Shown here: one piece after another, positions 1 through 9,215 of the stretch
How positions within the stretch are numbered: position 1 is the stretch's first letter
How the letters are laid out: each line of letters opens with the position of its first letter
Assembly (NCBI GenBank): GCA_963765935.1
Contig: CAVXXX010000001.1
Location: forward strand, 682,001-746,000
Origin: JAMXLG01 sp963765935
GTDB taxonomy: Bacteria; Vulcanimicrobiota; Vulcanimicrobiia; Vulcanimicrobiales; Vulcanimicrobiaceae
DNA: 64,000 bases
Reading direction: 5' to 3'
The notes under the pieces: model-generated
Database searches by the model: none
Told to the model about the DNA's origin: nothing
Seen by the model: only the letters and a program-made list of their open reading frames with translations
Program-made: the position numbers and the translations under genes

Positions 1-65
1 GCGTCGGTCGCAGCGATTGCCGCAGCGGACGACGGCGCCGGTTTGCCGGTGCGGAGCCGGCCCAT

Positions 66-638
66 ATGAGTTCACCGTCGAAGGCCTTGGAGCAGGCGAC
101 GGAGCGCCACGAAGAGATCGAACGTGGTCGCGATCGTTTGATTCCTCTCGTTGCGGCAATTATCGCCGTACTCGCGGCACTCGGTACGCTCGTCTCCCAC
201 CACCGCTCGATCGAAGCGATCACATCGAAGAACAACGCGATCCTGACCACGGCGAAGGCTTCCGATCAGTTCACGACCTACCAGACCAAACGCGTGCGCG
301 TCGCACTCTATTCAACGCTGCTGGCCGGGGACGTCATCACCAATCCGAAGGCGCGCGCCAACGCTCAGAAAGAGCTCGATCACGAAGCGGCCTCGTCGGT
401 CGCTGTTCTTCAGAATGCTCAAGCACTCGAACAGCGCGCCGCGCGGGAGCAACAAGAATCAGAAGGTTTGATGTCGTCGTTCGTTACGCTCGAAGTCGGC
501 ACGACGCTCTTCGAAATCTCCATCGTCCTGTCGTCGATTTCAGCGCTAACAAAATCGCGCGCGCTGCTGTGGGTCGCCGTCGGGCTTTCGGCAATCGGCG
601 TCGTGCTGCTCGTCGTGGGGTATTTTCCGTCGCATTGA
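66..638 (+). CDS. DUF4337-like membrane protein
   Basis: This is a 190-residue protein that resembles DUF4337. It has an N-terminal charged helix, a membrane segment near residues 30-50, a long helical middle, and two hydrophobic C-terminal segments (about residues 130-185). The middle carries the AKASDQFTTYQTKR stretch, which matches the family pattern of Ala/Lys/Ser followed by an aromatic-QxK motif. The function of DUF4337 is unknown to me. Its stop codon overlaps the TTG start of the next gene by 4 bp, so the two are probably translationally coupled. The ATG follows a weak GGAG. The family call rests on pattern memory. Confidence 0.7.
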   Translation: MSSPSKALEQATERHEEIERGRDRLIPLVAAIIAVLAALGTLVSHHRSIEAITSKNNAILTTAKASDQFTTYQTKRVRVALYSTLLAGDVITNPKARANAQKELDHEAASSVAVLQNAQALEQRAAREQQESEGLMSSFVTLEVGTTLFEISIVLSSISALTKSRALLWVAVGLSAIGVVLLVVGYFPSH

Positions 639-1879
639 TTCGCCGCATACTCTCCGCGCTGCTGATCGCGGTTGCCCTCGGTGCAGCGCCGCATCGGACG
701 CCCGGGCACAAAGCCGTCGCCTCGCTTACGCTTCCGACACTTCCGCTTCTACCCGGTAGCGTCGTACCGATCGACGTTGCGGGCCTTACGCCGCCATACG
801 ACGTCGACGTCCTTGGTCCGGGGCGGTTCGATGCCGGCGAATATTGGGTTCCAAGCGCCGTCGACGGTGGAGCAACGGTCGTTGCTGCCGGTCCGCGCGC
901 GCTCGCGATGCGCTCCATCACGTTTGCTCCCCCGCCGAACGCGCAACATGCGTTCGTTGCGGTGGCAACGTACGATGACGGCGTCGTCATTCATGACGCC
1001 GAGGCGCCGTTCGCGATGCATTCGATCCTCGGTGTCGGCGGTGCGCCGAGCGATGTCGCCATCGACCCCGCGGGTTCGATTGCGGCCGCGGCGACCAACG
1101 GCACGATCGCAGCGATCGCAACGCTCCAACCGTGGCGTGTCGCAACGTATTCCGGCGTGCCGTTTACCGACGAACTCGCCTTCGATCCGGCCACCCACGC
1201 CCTGTATGCGAGCAACCGCGACGTCAACGGCGCAGGCGCAATCACTCGAATTGCGCCGGACGGTTCGATTCGCCGACGCGTCATCGGCTTGACCGCCGAA
1301 GGAGTCGCCGTCGATTCGCGCCGCCGCCGCATCTACGTTGCCAACGTGAACGACGGTACCATCTCCATCATAGACGCGGACTCGCTCGTCGAGACTCGGC
1401 GGTTCAAGGCGGTCGAGCGCGTTTTTTCACTCGCCCTAAACTCCGACGGCACGCGTTTGTACGCGGTATCCAATCAAAGCATTACCTCGCCGTTCGGCGT
1501 CGCGGGCTCGACGATTGCGATCGACGTCTCACGCGAGGTTCCCCGCATCGTCGCACGTAGCCGCACGCTGACATTTCCACTCGGCGTCGCGATCGATGAG
1601 CGGCATCATCACATCTTCGTAACCGACGAACACGACGACGATCTCTACGTGCTGGATTCACGTACACTTGCGCCGGCTCTCGCGCCGATTGCGACGTGCC
1701 GGACGCCATGGAAGCCTCGCATCGACGAGGGACGGCTCTATGTTCCGTGCGCGCGCTCCAACAACGTCGACGTGATCGACACCGCGACGTTGAAACGAAT
1801 ACGCGGCGCACCCTTTGCAACGGGCGGCTATCCGCTTGCCGTTGCGGTATGGCACCCGCATGCCGGCGTCGTACGTTAA
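635..1879 (+). CDS. Secreted YVTN-type beta-propeller protein
   Basis: The protein has about 414 residues. It begins with a signal-like hydrophobic stretch (IRRILSALLIAVALGAA) and continues with blade-like repeats typical of YVTN/NHL propellers: a GVAVDSRRRRIYVANVNDG blade, GVAIDERHHHIFVTD, and a C-terminal RLYVPCARSNNVDVIDT. Such proteins are usually surface or periplasmic scaffolds with no single conserved reaction. I chose the TTG at 635 because it overlaps the preceding stop (TTGA) and starts the signal peptide. The open frame further upstream simply overlies the DUF4337 gene. A role cannot be assigned from sequence alone. Confidence 0.8.
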   Translation: MIRRILSALLIAVALGAAPHRTPGHKAVASLTLPTLPLLPGSVVPIDVAGLTPPYDVDVLGPGRFDAGEYWVPSAVDGGATVVAAGPRALAMRSITFAPPPNAQHAFVAVATYDDGVVIHDAEAPFAMHSILGVGGAPSDVAIDPAGSIAAAATNGTIAAIATLQPWRVATYSGVPFTDELAFDPATHALYASNRDVNGAGAITRIAPDGSIRRRVIGLTAEGVAVDSRRRRIYVANVNDGTISIIDADSLVETRRFKAVERVFSLALNSDGTRLYAVSNQSITSPFGVAGSTIAIDVSREVPRIVARSRTLTFPLGVAIDERHHHIFVTDEHDDDLYVLDSRTLAPALAPIATCRTPWKPRIDEGRLYVPCARSNNVDVIDTATLKRIRGAPFATGGYPLAVAVWHPHAGVVR

Positions 1880-1885
1880 TACCTT

Positions 1886-3955
1886 GTGATCGCTGCAGCC
1901 GTTTTAGCCGCGCTTCCTCTGCGTCTTATGCCGGAGGCGCCGTTTCCGCACGTCATTTCCGCTCCCCGTGTCGCCGAACGCGTCACACCCGGCCTGGAAT
2001 ACGCCCAGTACACCATGGCAACCGAGCTTGGACCGATGGTCGTTCACGTGCTCGCGCTCGCGCCGAATCATCCGGAGATAAGGATCGACACCGTGCTTGC
2101 GCACGATGCACTGACGTCGGGCGGAGAGACGGTCTCGTCGATGGCGCAGCGCACCGGCGCAATCGCGGGAATCAACGGCGATTACTTCGATATCGGCGCC
2201 ACGAATCAGCCGACGAACATCGTGGTGCGAAATCGTACGCTCTTGCGAACGCCGCGAAAGCGCTACGCGTTGTTTATTACCGATCGCGGTCCGCAGATTG
2301 CCGAGACCTCATTTACGGGACAGCTGCAGATCGGCGAACGCAGTTTCTCCATCGATGCCGTGAACGAAATGTTGCCGCCGCACGGCGGCATCTCATTGTT
2401 GACGCCGCAATACGGTCCTGTCGCGCCCAACGCCAGCGTCACGCTTCTCGCAATCAATCCCGCGAGCGGTACCGCGCCGTTCACCAGCTTTACCGTGACC
2501 GGTCAAGTCGACAACCTCTCACGCCAACCAGCCGGATATTATGTCGCGATCGGACCGGCTGCGATCGCGCAAACCGGCGTGCCGAACCCCGGCGATACGC
2601 TCGTTGCAAGCGGCGATCTCAATCCTCTTCCATTGAATAGCGTACAGGCTGCCGTCGGCGGCGGACCACTTATTCTCGAAGACGGAAAGTGGATCGACGA
2701 TCTCGACGGACCGCGCGGTGGAACCTATTCGATGCGCGCGCCGCAAAGCGGCGCGGCAATTACACCGGACGGGACGCTCTTGCTCGTCGAAGTCGATGGG
2801 CGGCAGCCCGATGAGTCGGTGGGTGTCACCCCGCAGGAATTTTCCGCACTGATGCGCGCGTTGGGTGCAACGCGCGGTATGGAGTTCGACAGCGGCGGCT
2901 CCTCTGAAATGTCGGTGCGCATTCCGGGCAACGGTTCTGCGACGCTCGTCAACTCGCCCTCGGATGGAAAAGAGCGTCCCATCTCCGACGGCGTTTTCGT
3001 CTACAGTGACGCGCCGCTGAGCGCAGCGTCGCAGGTCGTCGCGCAGCCTCAAGCCGTTCGCGCGCTGCGCGGCGCGCGCGTTCGCCTGCAGTTCGCGACC
3101 GTCGACGCGGGCGATCATCCCGCTTCTGCTCCCGGCGATTTTCGCGTACGCGTCGAGCCCTCATCGCTCGGTACGTACGCGGATGGAACGTTTGTCGCGG
3201 CCGCCGCCGGCTCCGGTGCGCTCGTCGTGCGCAGCGGCGAATTGGTTTCGCGCATTCCGGTCGATGTCGTCGACGATCCGGCGCGCGTTGTGATTCTTCC
3301 GCACGAACCGATGCTCGATAAGAACGCACATCTGACACTAGAAGCGCACGCATACGATGCAGCGGGTTATGAACTCGCACTCCCGCAGCGCCTGCCCTGG
3401 CGCACGACCACCGGAAGTATCGACGCCTTTGGAACGTTCAATGCCGCCTCGCAAGATGCGACCGTTTCGCTACTCGTCGGCGATCATCTCGCGAATGCAC
3501 GCGTCAGCGTCGGCTTTCGAGACGTCGCCATTCCGTTTACGGACCGCGCGCACTTCATGACTGCGCCAAAGGGCGGCGACGGCGCGACAAGCGGCGGCTG
3601 CAGCGGATGCGTCGAGCTTCGCTACGCGCTCGGGAAAAGCGAGCGTGCGGCTTATGCGGTCTCGGATATCGCTCTTCCGCCGCGATCGGCCGGCGTGGCC
3701 TTTGACGTTCGCGACGATGGCAGCGGAGCGCGTTTGAAAGTCGCACTTCACAACGCGCTCAACGAGGAAGTACTTCTTCCCGCGACCGTTCTCGATTCGC
3801 ACGGGTGGCGGCGCGTCGTCGTCACATTTCCGCCGTCGCTCGCGCAACCGGCCCGTTTGACTGCGATTTACGTTATCGGGGCTGCACCAGGCGAAGAGCA
3901 TTCCGGCGCAATCGTTATCAAAGATGTGAAGGCGGTCGTCGGCGGCTCGGAGTAG
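1886..3955 (+). CDS. Phosphodiester glycosidase family (NAGPA-like) exported protein
   Basis: A 689-residue protein with a GTG start. Residues 60-375 match the NAGPA/DUF2233 phosphodiester glycosidase domain: AGINGDYFDIGATNQPTNIV, the AVGGGPLILEDGKW segment, an ITPDGTLLLVEVDGRQP strand and the GMEFDSGGSSEM active-site region. Bacterial members are thought to remove sugars attached through a phosphodiester, or to act in peptidoglycan and exopolysaccharide metabolism. The C-terminal 300 residues look like Ig-like or carbohydrate-binding beta domains, with two Cys close together near residue 570. The N-terminus is hydrophobic, so it is probably exported. It lies 6 bp after the propeller gene, likely in one transcript. 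Confidence 0.85.
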   Translation: MIAAAVLAALPLRLMPEAPFPHVISAPRVAERVTPGLEYAQYTMATELGPMVVHVLALAPNHPEIRIDTVLAHDALTSGGETVSSMAQRTGAIAGINGDYFDIGATNQPTNIVVRNRTLLRTPRKRYALFITDRGPQIAETSFTGQLQIGERSFSIDAVNEMLPPHGGISLLTPQYGPVAPNASVTLLAINPASGTAPFTSFTVTGQVDNLSRQPAGYYVAIGPAAIAQTGVPNPGDTLVASGDLNPLPLNSVQAAVGGGPLILEDGKWIDDLDGPRGGTYSMRAPQSGAAITPDGTLLLVEVDGRQPDESVGVTPQEFSALMRALGATRGMEFDSGGSSEMSVRIPGNGSATLVNSPSDGKERPISDGVFVYSDAPLSAASQVVAQPQAVRALRGARVRLQFATVDAGDHPASAPGDFRVRVEPSSLGTYADGTFVAAAAGSGALVVRSGELVSRIPVDVVDDPARVVILPHEPMLDKNAHLTLEAHAYDAAGYELALPQRLPWRTTTGSIDAFGTFNAASQDATVSLLVGDHLANARVSVGFRDVAIPFTDRAHFMTAPKGGDGATSGGCSGCVELRYALGKSERAAYAVSDIALPPRSAGVAFDVRDDGSGARLKVALHNALNEEVLLPATVLDSHGWRRVVVTFPPSLAQPARLTAIYVIGAAPGEEHSGAIVIKDVKAVVGGSE

Positions 3956-3964
3956 TCGCGCCTC

Positions 3965-5416
3965 ATGGAGTTCGAAGACCTCGGGCGGCGGGCGCTCGAT
4001 ACTGCCGCCGTCCGTGGTGCACACTATGCGGACATCCGTTTTGAATCGGTACAGACGGAACGTATCGAAGTCCGCAACGCCGTCGTCGCATCACTTGCCG
4101 ACTCGCGTAGTGTCGGCTACGGGATCCGCGCCCTTGTCGATGGCGCATGGGGCTTTGCGGCAAGTGCCGATCTTAGCCACGCGGGAATCGATGCCGCCGC
4201 TGCGCGTGCCGTTACGATTGCGCGCGCCAGTGCTTCGATTGCGCGGCGTCCCGTCGGTGAAGCACCCGGCGCCGCGTACAAGGACCGATTCCAAACACCG
4301 GTCGCGCGCGATCCGCGCACCGTCCCTCTCGGCGATCGCGTCGCTCTGCTGCTCGCCGCCGAAAAAGCATTACATTCTACGAAGTCGATCGGCGTCGGAC
4401 GCGCGTGGCTCGATCTGTGGAATACGCAAAAATTCTTCTTCAGCTCAATCGGATCGGCGATCGAACAACACATCGTACAGAGCGGCAGCGGTATACAGGC
4501 GCTCGCGGTCGGCGAAGGCGACGTGCAGGCACGCACGTTTCCCGGCGATATCGGGCTGTATAAATCGGGCGGATGGGAGATCGTCGAGGAAGCGCAGCTC
4601 GTCGAGAACGCCGCGCGTATCGGCGAAGAAGCGACGGCGCTGCTCACCGCACCGCAATGCCCGAGCGGAACGTTCGACCTGATCTTGGGCGGCTCTCAAA
4701 TGTCGCTGCAAATCCATGAATCATGCGGCCATCCGGCGGAACTCGACCGCGTCATGGGCTGGGAAGCCAATTTTTCCGGTACGAGTTTTCTGGAGATTGA
4801 CCAGCTCGAGAAGTTGAAGTACGGATCCGATATCGTAACGATCGTCATCGATAACACGCTTCCCGCCGGCATGGCGAGCTGCGGATACGACGACGAGGGT
4901 ACCAAGTCGGGTCTCTCCGATATCATTCGAAACGGCGTACTCACCGGATACGAAATGAGCAATGACACGGCCCGCGCGATCGGCCGCCCGAGCAATGCGT
5001 GCGTGCGCGCGCAAAGCTGGGAATTCGTCCCGATGATTCGCATGTGCAATCTGAATCTGCTTCCCGGGAACGTTCCCTTCGAGCATCTTTTCGATGACGT
5101 GCGCAACGGGATCTACATGGAGAGCAACCGCTCGTGGTCGATCGACGACCGCCGGCTGAATTTTCAATTCGGTTGCGAGATCGCATGGGAAATAAAGAAT
5201 GGCAAGCGCGGCCGTATGCTCAAGAACGCTACGTACGGCGGAATGACGCCAAGGTTTTGGAATTCCTGCGATGCTATCGCGGACGAGCGGTCATGGAATG
5301 CATGGGGCACCCCCAACTGCGGTAAGGGGGAGCCGATGCAAACCGGACGCACGACGCAGGCGGCGGCGCCGGCACGCTTCCGCGATATCGCGGTGGGAGT
5401 CGGATATCGTGGATAA
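3965..5416 (+). CDS. tldD: TldD-type metalloprotease subunit
   Basis: This is a 483-residue TldD/PmbA family protein. The HESCGHP motif at residues 251-257 is the HExxxH zinc site that distinguishes TldD from its partner. Conserved flanks include the LDRVMGWEANFSGTSF segment, DNTLP and the RMCNLNLLPG region. With TldE it forms a heterodimeric protease known to process peptides such as microcin precursors and CcdA. The catalytic motif is intact. The ATG sits 9 bp after the previous stop, and the 3' end overlaps the tldE start by 8 bp, as expected for an obligate pair. No peptide substrate gene is obvious nearby. Confidence 0.93.
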   Translation: MEFEDLGRRALDTAAVRGAHYADIRFESVQTERIEVRNAVVASLADSRSVGYGIRALVDGAWGFAASADLSHAGIDAAAARAVTIARASASIARRPVGEAPGAAYKDRFQTPVARDPRTVPLGDRVALLLAAEKALHSTKSIGVGRAWLDLWNTQKFFFSSIGSAIEQHIVQSGSGIQALAVGEGDVQARTFPGDIGLYKSGGWEIVEEAQLVENAARIGEEATALLTAPQCPSGTFDLILGGSQMSLQIHESCGHPAELDRVMGWEANFSGTSFLEIDQLEKLKYGSDIVTIVIDNTLPAGMASCGYDDEGTKSGLSDIIRNGVLTGYEMSNDTARAIGRPSNACVRAQSWEFVPMIRMCNLNLLPGNVPFEHLFDDVRNGIYMESNRSWSIDDRRLNFQFGCEIAWEIKNGKRGRMLKNATYGGMTPRFWNSCDAIADERSWNAWGTPNCGKGEPMQTGRTTQAAAPARFRDIAVGVGYRG

Positions 5417-6740
5417 GAGCGAGCGCGAAGCGATCGCGAAACGCGCGCTCGCGTTTTCAACCGCCGATCAAACCGAAGTCATTATCAGCGCAACCAACAG
5501 CGCACTGACGCGCTTCACCCACGGCGTCTCGAATCAAAACGTCGATGCTATGGACGTCAATATTTCAGTGCGCGCAATTGCCGGTGGACGCACCGGCGTT
5601 GCGGCGGGCAATCGCACGAGCGACGCAGACCTCGAAGAGCTCGTTCGACGCGCTATCGACATGGCGGCGTTCGCCCCGGCCGATCCACTGCAAGCGCCGC
5701 TCCCCGCCGCCGCTCCCATTGCCGTTCCGGAGGGCGCGTACGATGATGCGACGGCGCGCGCCGACGCCTTTACGCGCGCGCAGATTTGCGATGCAATTCT
5801 CGATGAAGCGGAAACAGCCGGATATTGGTGCGCCGGATACGCTTCAACGTCGCATTCCGGCATCACGATCGCAAATTCATCCGGGGCGCTTGCGTCGTTC
5901 GACGGTACCGACGCGCAAGCGAACGTGAAAATGATCGCACCGGATTCGAGCGGATTCGCGGAACACTATTCGACCCGGGCGGGCGCCGTCGACGGACGCG
6001 ACGTCGGCCGCCGCGCGGCGCATAAAGCGCGCGAATCGGCCGTGCCGCGGACCGTCGATCCGGGTGAGTGGACGGTTATTCTCGAACCACCCGCATTCGG
6101 CGAATTGCTGAGCTATCTCATCCGACACTTTTCCGCGCAATCGTTCGACGAAGGGTCCTCGTTTTGCAGCGACGGCCTGGACCGTTCCTATTTCGATGAT
6201 TCCGTGACGATTCATGACGACTACGCGCATCCGCTCGCACCCGGCATGCCGTTTGATTTCGAAGCGCAACCGAAAGAGCGCCTCGCGCTCGTGAACGGCG
6301 GCGTCGTGCGCGCGATCGTCACCGACAGCTACTACGCGAAGAAGCTGAACCGCCCAAACACGGGACATGCGCTTCCGGCTCCCAATGCATCGGGTCCGCA
6401 AGCACTCAATATTGTTGTCTCTCCCGGAACGAAGACGACGGACCAGCTCATCGCCGAGACGACGCAAGGTCTTTTGATCTCCCGCTTCTGGTACATCCGC
6501 ACGGTGGATCAGAAGAAAACAATTGTCACCGGAATGACGCGGGACGGAACGTTTCTCATCGAACACGGGCGCATCACGGGTGGCGTGCGGAACCTGCGAT
6601 TCAACCAGAGCATCGTCGAAGCGCTGAGTGCCGTCTCTTTCTCGAAAGATCTCCACCGGACGGGACAGTATTCCTATTCCCTCGTCGTTCCTACGGCGAA
6701 GATCGAGCGGTTCAATTTCACCAGCTCCACGGAATTCTAA
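5409..6740 (+). CDS. pmbA: TldE/PmbA-type partner of TldD
   Basis: About 443 residues, starting at a GTG that overlaps the tldD stop. It carries the PmbA/TldE features RAIDMAAFAPADPLQ and VSPGTKTTDQLIAETTQGLLI, and a C-terminal NLRFNQSIVEALSAV. It lacks the HExxxH motif, as TldE subunits do, and supplies the second half of the protease. The longer open frame beginning at 5271 lies wholly inside tldD and was not used as the start. The ATG of the downstream deacetylase overlaps the stop, so three or more genes appear to be coupled. Confidence 0.92.
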   Translation: MDKSEREAIAKRALAFSTADQTEVIISATNSALTRFTHGVSNQNVDAMDVNISVRAIAGGRTGVAAGNRTSDADLEELVRRAIDMAAFAPADPLQAPLPAAAPIAVPEGAYDDATARADAFTRAQICDAILDEAETAGYWCAGYASTSHSGITIANSSGALASFDGTDAQANVKMIAPDSSGFAEHYSTRAGAVDGRDVGRRAAHKARESAVPRTVDPGEWTVILEPPAFGELLSYLIRHFSAQSFDEGSSFCSDGLDRSYFDDSVTIHDDYAHPLAPGMPFDFEAQPKERLALVNGGVVRAIVTDSYYAKKLNRPNTGHALPAPNASGPQALNIVVSPGTKTTDQLIAETTQGLLISRFWYIRTVDQKKTIVTGMTRDGTFLIEHGRITGGVRNLRFNQSIVEALSAVSFSKDLHRTGQYSYSLVVPTAKIERFNFTSSTEF

Positions 6741-7438
6741 TGCACCTTCTTCTCGCACTGCTCTTTCATTTGCCGACGATCCTGATGTATCACCAGGTCG
6801 ATCTCCATGCGCCAACCGATCCGGTCGGACGAGCGCTCACCGTGTCTCCATCGCAGCTCAACGATGAGCTAAACTATCTCTCGGCGCGTCACCTGCGCGC
6901 CGTGAGCGTCGACGACTATCTGCAAGCAACGCGCGCAAAGCGATCGACGCAGAATATGGTCATCCTGACCTTTGACGACGGGTACGCGGATCAATACACA
7001 CAAGCGTTTCCCATCCTCGTGCAGCACCACGCGCACGCGACGTTCTTCATCACGACGGGCAACGTCGAGCGGCGCAACCATCTCACGTGGGCTCAGATCC
7101 GGGAAATGGCACGAAGCGGCATGTCGATCGGCGGACACAACGTCGAACACGTAGATCTGTCGTCACTGACACCCGCGCAGCAGCGAACCCAAATTGATGG
7201 TTGCCTCTCCGCACTACGGGAACGGGCGGGGATCTCGGCCGACACCTACGCGTATCCGAGTGGGATGTTCAATCGCGCGACGTTGGCGATTCTGTCAACG
7301 GAACCAATCGAGCTCGCGTTTACAACCGATCCATCCCATCGGATCGGTCTCGTACCGCGATTCGAAATACCGCGCCTGCGCGTCAAAGACGTCACCTCAC
7401 TCGGCGCATTTCAGAAGTTCTTCGCCTACTCGCACTAG
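6740..7438 (+). CDS. Polysaccharide deacetylase (NodB-like, CE4)
   Basis: A 232-residue NodB-fold protein. A short hydrophobic N-terminus is followed by TILMYHQVD, the TFDDGYAD motif 1 (catalytic base and metal Asp), the GGHNVEHVDLSS metal-His motif, and a DTYAYPSGMFN segment matching the family active-site groove. Such enzymes remove N- or O-acetyl groups from chitin-type, peptidoglycan or exopolysaccharide chains outside the cytoplasm. The start overlaps the tldE stop (TAATG). The gene ends 11 bp before a convergent gene. Length is typical for the minimal family. The substrate cannot be read from the sequence. Confidence 0.88.
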   Translation: MHLLLALLFHLPTILMYHQVDLHAPTDPVGRALTVSPSQLNDELNYLSARHLRAVSVDDYLQATRAKRSTQNMVILTFDDGYADQYTQAFPILVQHHAHATFFITTGNVERRNHLTWAQIREMARSGMSIGGHNVEHVDLSSLTPAQQRTQIDGCLSALRERAGISADTYAYPSGMFNRATLAILSTEPIELAFTTDPSHRIGLVPRFEIPRLRVKDVTSLGAFQKFFAYSH

Positions 7439-7449
7439 CACCGGCGCTG

Positions 7450-8358
7450 CTACGCGGTGCGCGGCACGCGCGTTAAGACCGCTCCCCCGGCGATAACGGC
7501 GATCGCGAAGAGGACAATGCGGAAGTCGGGAACCGAAACGATGCGCACCGCCGGGTATTCGAAGACATGCGGCTGCAATTGAATCCCGCCGAGGCTTACG
7601 CGCATTCCGTCGCGAGCGACGCCGATGCCGTTCTTTACTTCGACTTCGTTTTCGTTTTCGACGTCGAAGAGCACCGCCGGAACGGCGGCACCGAGCGAGG
7701 GCAAACGCGCCGCTTGTTGCGCGCTAAAGAGCACCGCTTTCACCGCGCGGTGCACCGCGGGAACAGCGAATGAATCGTACGGCACGGTCATCCCTGCGAT
7801 GGTTTGCTGGGCCTCCATGAGCAAAACCGGAGAAAGAAACGCGTTTCCGGCCGGCTGCGTAATCGTGAGATGTTGGCCGCGCACATCTGAAACGTTGACG
7901 GCGACGACTTCGCGTTGAACCGGCTCAAGAAGAAACGCGCCGGTATATCGCCGTCTCGCAACCGATTGTGGACGACCGCCCCGTGCGAGCAAAACATCGG
8001 CGTCCGATGTGCCGTTCGGCGACGCAAGGGGAAAGATGAGCGAACCGCCGAGTTCATCCACGCGCACCGTCGCGCCGGGCGCGGCGATAAGGGTTTGCGA
8101 ATCAGGCCCGAGTAGGCCCGACGCAATCGCCGCAAAACCGGCGACGACGCAAGCCGCAATCGCAATAGTAAAACCGGCGCGCGAACGCTGCGATTTCATC
8201 GAACGCAATGTTTTCGGCAGCGGCAACAACGCGACGACGGCGAGCGCAACAAGTAGCACGTTGAACCACCCGAAATGATAGAGGTCGTTGCCGGGAACGA
8301 GCAGTTCCATGAGCGCGCACACAACGAGCACGGCGCCGGCGATGATGCTTGCGATCAC
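7450..8358 (-). CDS. Unrecognised multi-pass membrane protein
   Basis: A 302-residue protein that I do not recognise. Two hydrophobic helices lie at residues 1-50, one near 65-88 and one at the C-terminus (IVLFAIAVIAGGAVLTRV). They flank an extracytoplasmic-looking domain rich in beta-strand residues. This layout recalls ResB-type or other cytochrome-maturation membrane proteins, and the coupling to a TlpA-type thioredoxin (its start overlaps the tlpA stop by 4 bp) makes a redox or maturation role possible. There is no motif to prove it. Treat the function as unknown. Confidence 0.7.
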   Translation of the reverse strand: MIASIIAGAVLVVCALMELLVPGNDLYHFGWFNVLLVALAVVALLPLPKTLRSMKSQRSRAGFTIAIAACVVAGFAAIASGLLGPDSQTLIAAPGATVRVDELGGSLIFPLASPNGTSDADVLLARGGRPQSVARRRYTGAFLLEPVQREVVAVNVSDVRGQHLTITQPAGNAFLSPVLLMEAQQTIAGMTVPYDSFAVPAVHRAVKAVLFSAQQAARLPSLGAAVPAVLFDVENENEVEVKNGIGVARDGMRVSLGGIQLQPHVFEYPAVRIVSVPDFRIVLFAIAVIAGGAVLTRVPRTA

Positions 8359-8900
8359 GAATTGAGGTACGGTTTAACTGCGTCTTGCATCTGCGAGAGT
8401 GTCAATGCTCCATCGAAGCCTTTCACGACGGTTCCGTCGCGTCCAATCACGACGGTCGTCGGCATACCGAGCGCTGCATAAAGGCGACCGTATCGCTGTT
8501 GATCGTCGATCCAAATCGGAAACCGGATCCCGAGCGACTGCGCAAATGCGCGTGCGCGTTCCGGCGATTCACCCTCGTTCACCCCCACGACGACCAGGCC
8601 CGCGGATGCGTATTGTTGCGAGAGCCGCTGCAGATCGGGCATCTCTGCGCGGCACGGGGGACACCATGATGCCCACAAGTTCATCAAGACGATGTGCCCG
8701 TGATACCGTTCGAGCGAAACCGTTGTACCGCGATCGTCGAGCACGTTGAATACCGGCGCCGATGTGCCGACGAGCGCGGAGGGTCCGGACGCATGTGATG
8801 TGTCAGAGCGAAAGAACGGAATGATGACTACCGCGGCGAGCACCACCACCGCTACGATCGACAACCAACGGAGTCCCGAGCTTGTCGAAGGGCGGTTCAC
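8355..8900 (-). CDS. TlpA/ResA-family thiol-disulfide oxidoreductase
   Basis: A 181-residue membrane-anchored thioredoxin-fold protein. It has an N-terminal membrane helix (about residues 12-30), then NLWASWCPPCRAEMPDL with the redox pair WCPPC, and the GMPTTVVIGRDG cis-Pro loop. These proteins keep apocytochrome or other exported thiols reduced on the outer face of the inner membrane. Its neighbours are a membrane protein downstream and a small protein upstream, both overlapping by 4 bp. The first residues (NRPSTSSGL) are the typical translation of a dispersed CTTCGACAAGCTC-type repeat, so the N-terminus may derive from a repeat insertion. Confidence 0.9.
   Translation of the reverse strand: MNRPSTSSGLRWLSIVAVVVLAAVVIIPFFRSDTSHASGPSALVGTSAPVFNVLDDRGTTVSLERYHGHIVLMNLWASWCPPCRAEMPDLQRLSQQYASAGLVVVGVNEGESPERARAFAQSLGIRFPIWIDDQQRYGRLYAALGMPTTVVIGRDGTVVKGFDGALTLSQMQDAVKPYLNS
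8875..8892. repeat. Dispersed GAGCTTGTCGAAGG repeat copy inside tlpA start
   Basis: CCCGAGCTTGTCGAAGGG at the 5' end of the reverse-strand tlpA gene shares its core with the arms of the inverted repeat at 59042-59163. Cores of this type (CTTCGACAAGCTCAGG) are common dispersed repeats in many GC-rich bacteria. Here it is translated as residues 3-8 of the TlpA-like protein. Confidence 0.6.
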
Positions 8901-9181
8901 CAGTCACCCATCCGATCTTCGTCGACCTCGCCTTCGAATGCAATCGTTCCCACAGGCATCACGGCGGCATAGATGGGAATGCCGCGAAAGCGGACCTCAC
9001 GCTTGCGCGCTGCGTCATCGCCCGACTCAAACAGGCGGCAGTAGCGCGAGAGCACATCCGGACTGCAGCGAGCGAGTTTCGGTGAGACGTTATAAATTTG
9101 GACGAACCGGTCGAAAGCGCGTTCGAAGCTTTCCGCCGCGAAATTCGAGCCGAGGCGCACCTCGCGCCGCACGTGTTCCAG
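8897..9181 (-). CDS. Small conserved-looking protein, probable CTG start
   Basis: A protein of about 94 residues that I do not recognise. It contains SFERAFDRFVQIYNVSPKLARCSPDVLSRYCRLF-type helical sequence (split here for description) and ends in a short beta-rich acidic tail. It overlaps the tlpA start by 4 bp. The first ATG/GTG/TTG in frame is a GTG at 9172, which is 17 nt from a strong AGGAGG (9190-9195). A CTG at 9181 in the same frame sits 8 nt from that AGGAGG, so I place the start there. An overlapping frame with an ATG directly abutting the ribosome site gives an Arg/Ser-rich shadow and was rejected. Confidence 0.55.
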   Translation of the reverse strand: MEHVRREVRLGSNFAAESFERAFDRFVQIYNVSPKLARCSPDVLSRYCRLFESGDDAARKREVRFRGIPIYAAVMPVGTIAFEGEVDEDRMGDW

Positions 9182-9215
9182 GTGACCATCCTCCTACGGA
9201 CGAAACCGCGACCGC

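Noticed and set aside
17..634. Upstream extension of the beta-propeller ORF from 17
   Set aside because: It overlies the DUF4337-like gene in another frame and is Arg/Ser-rich shadow sequence; the signal peptide begins at the TTG at 635.
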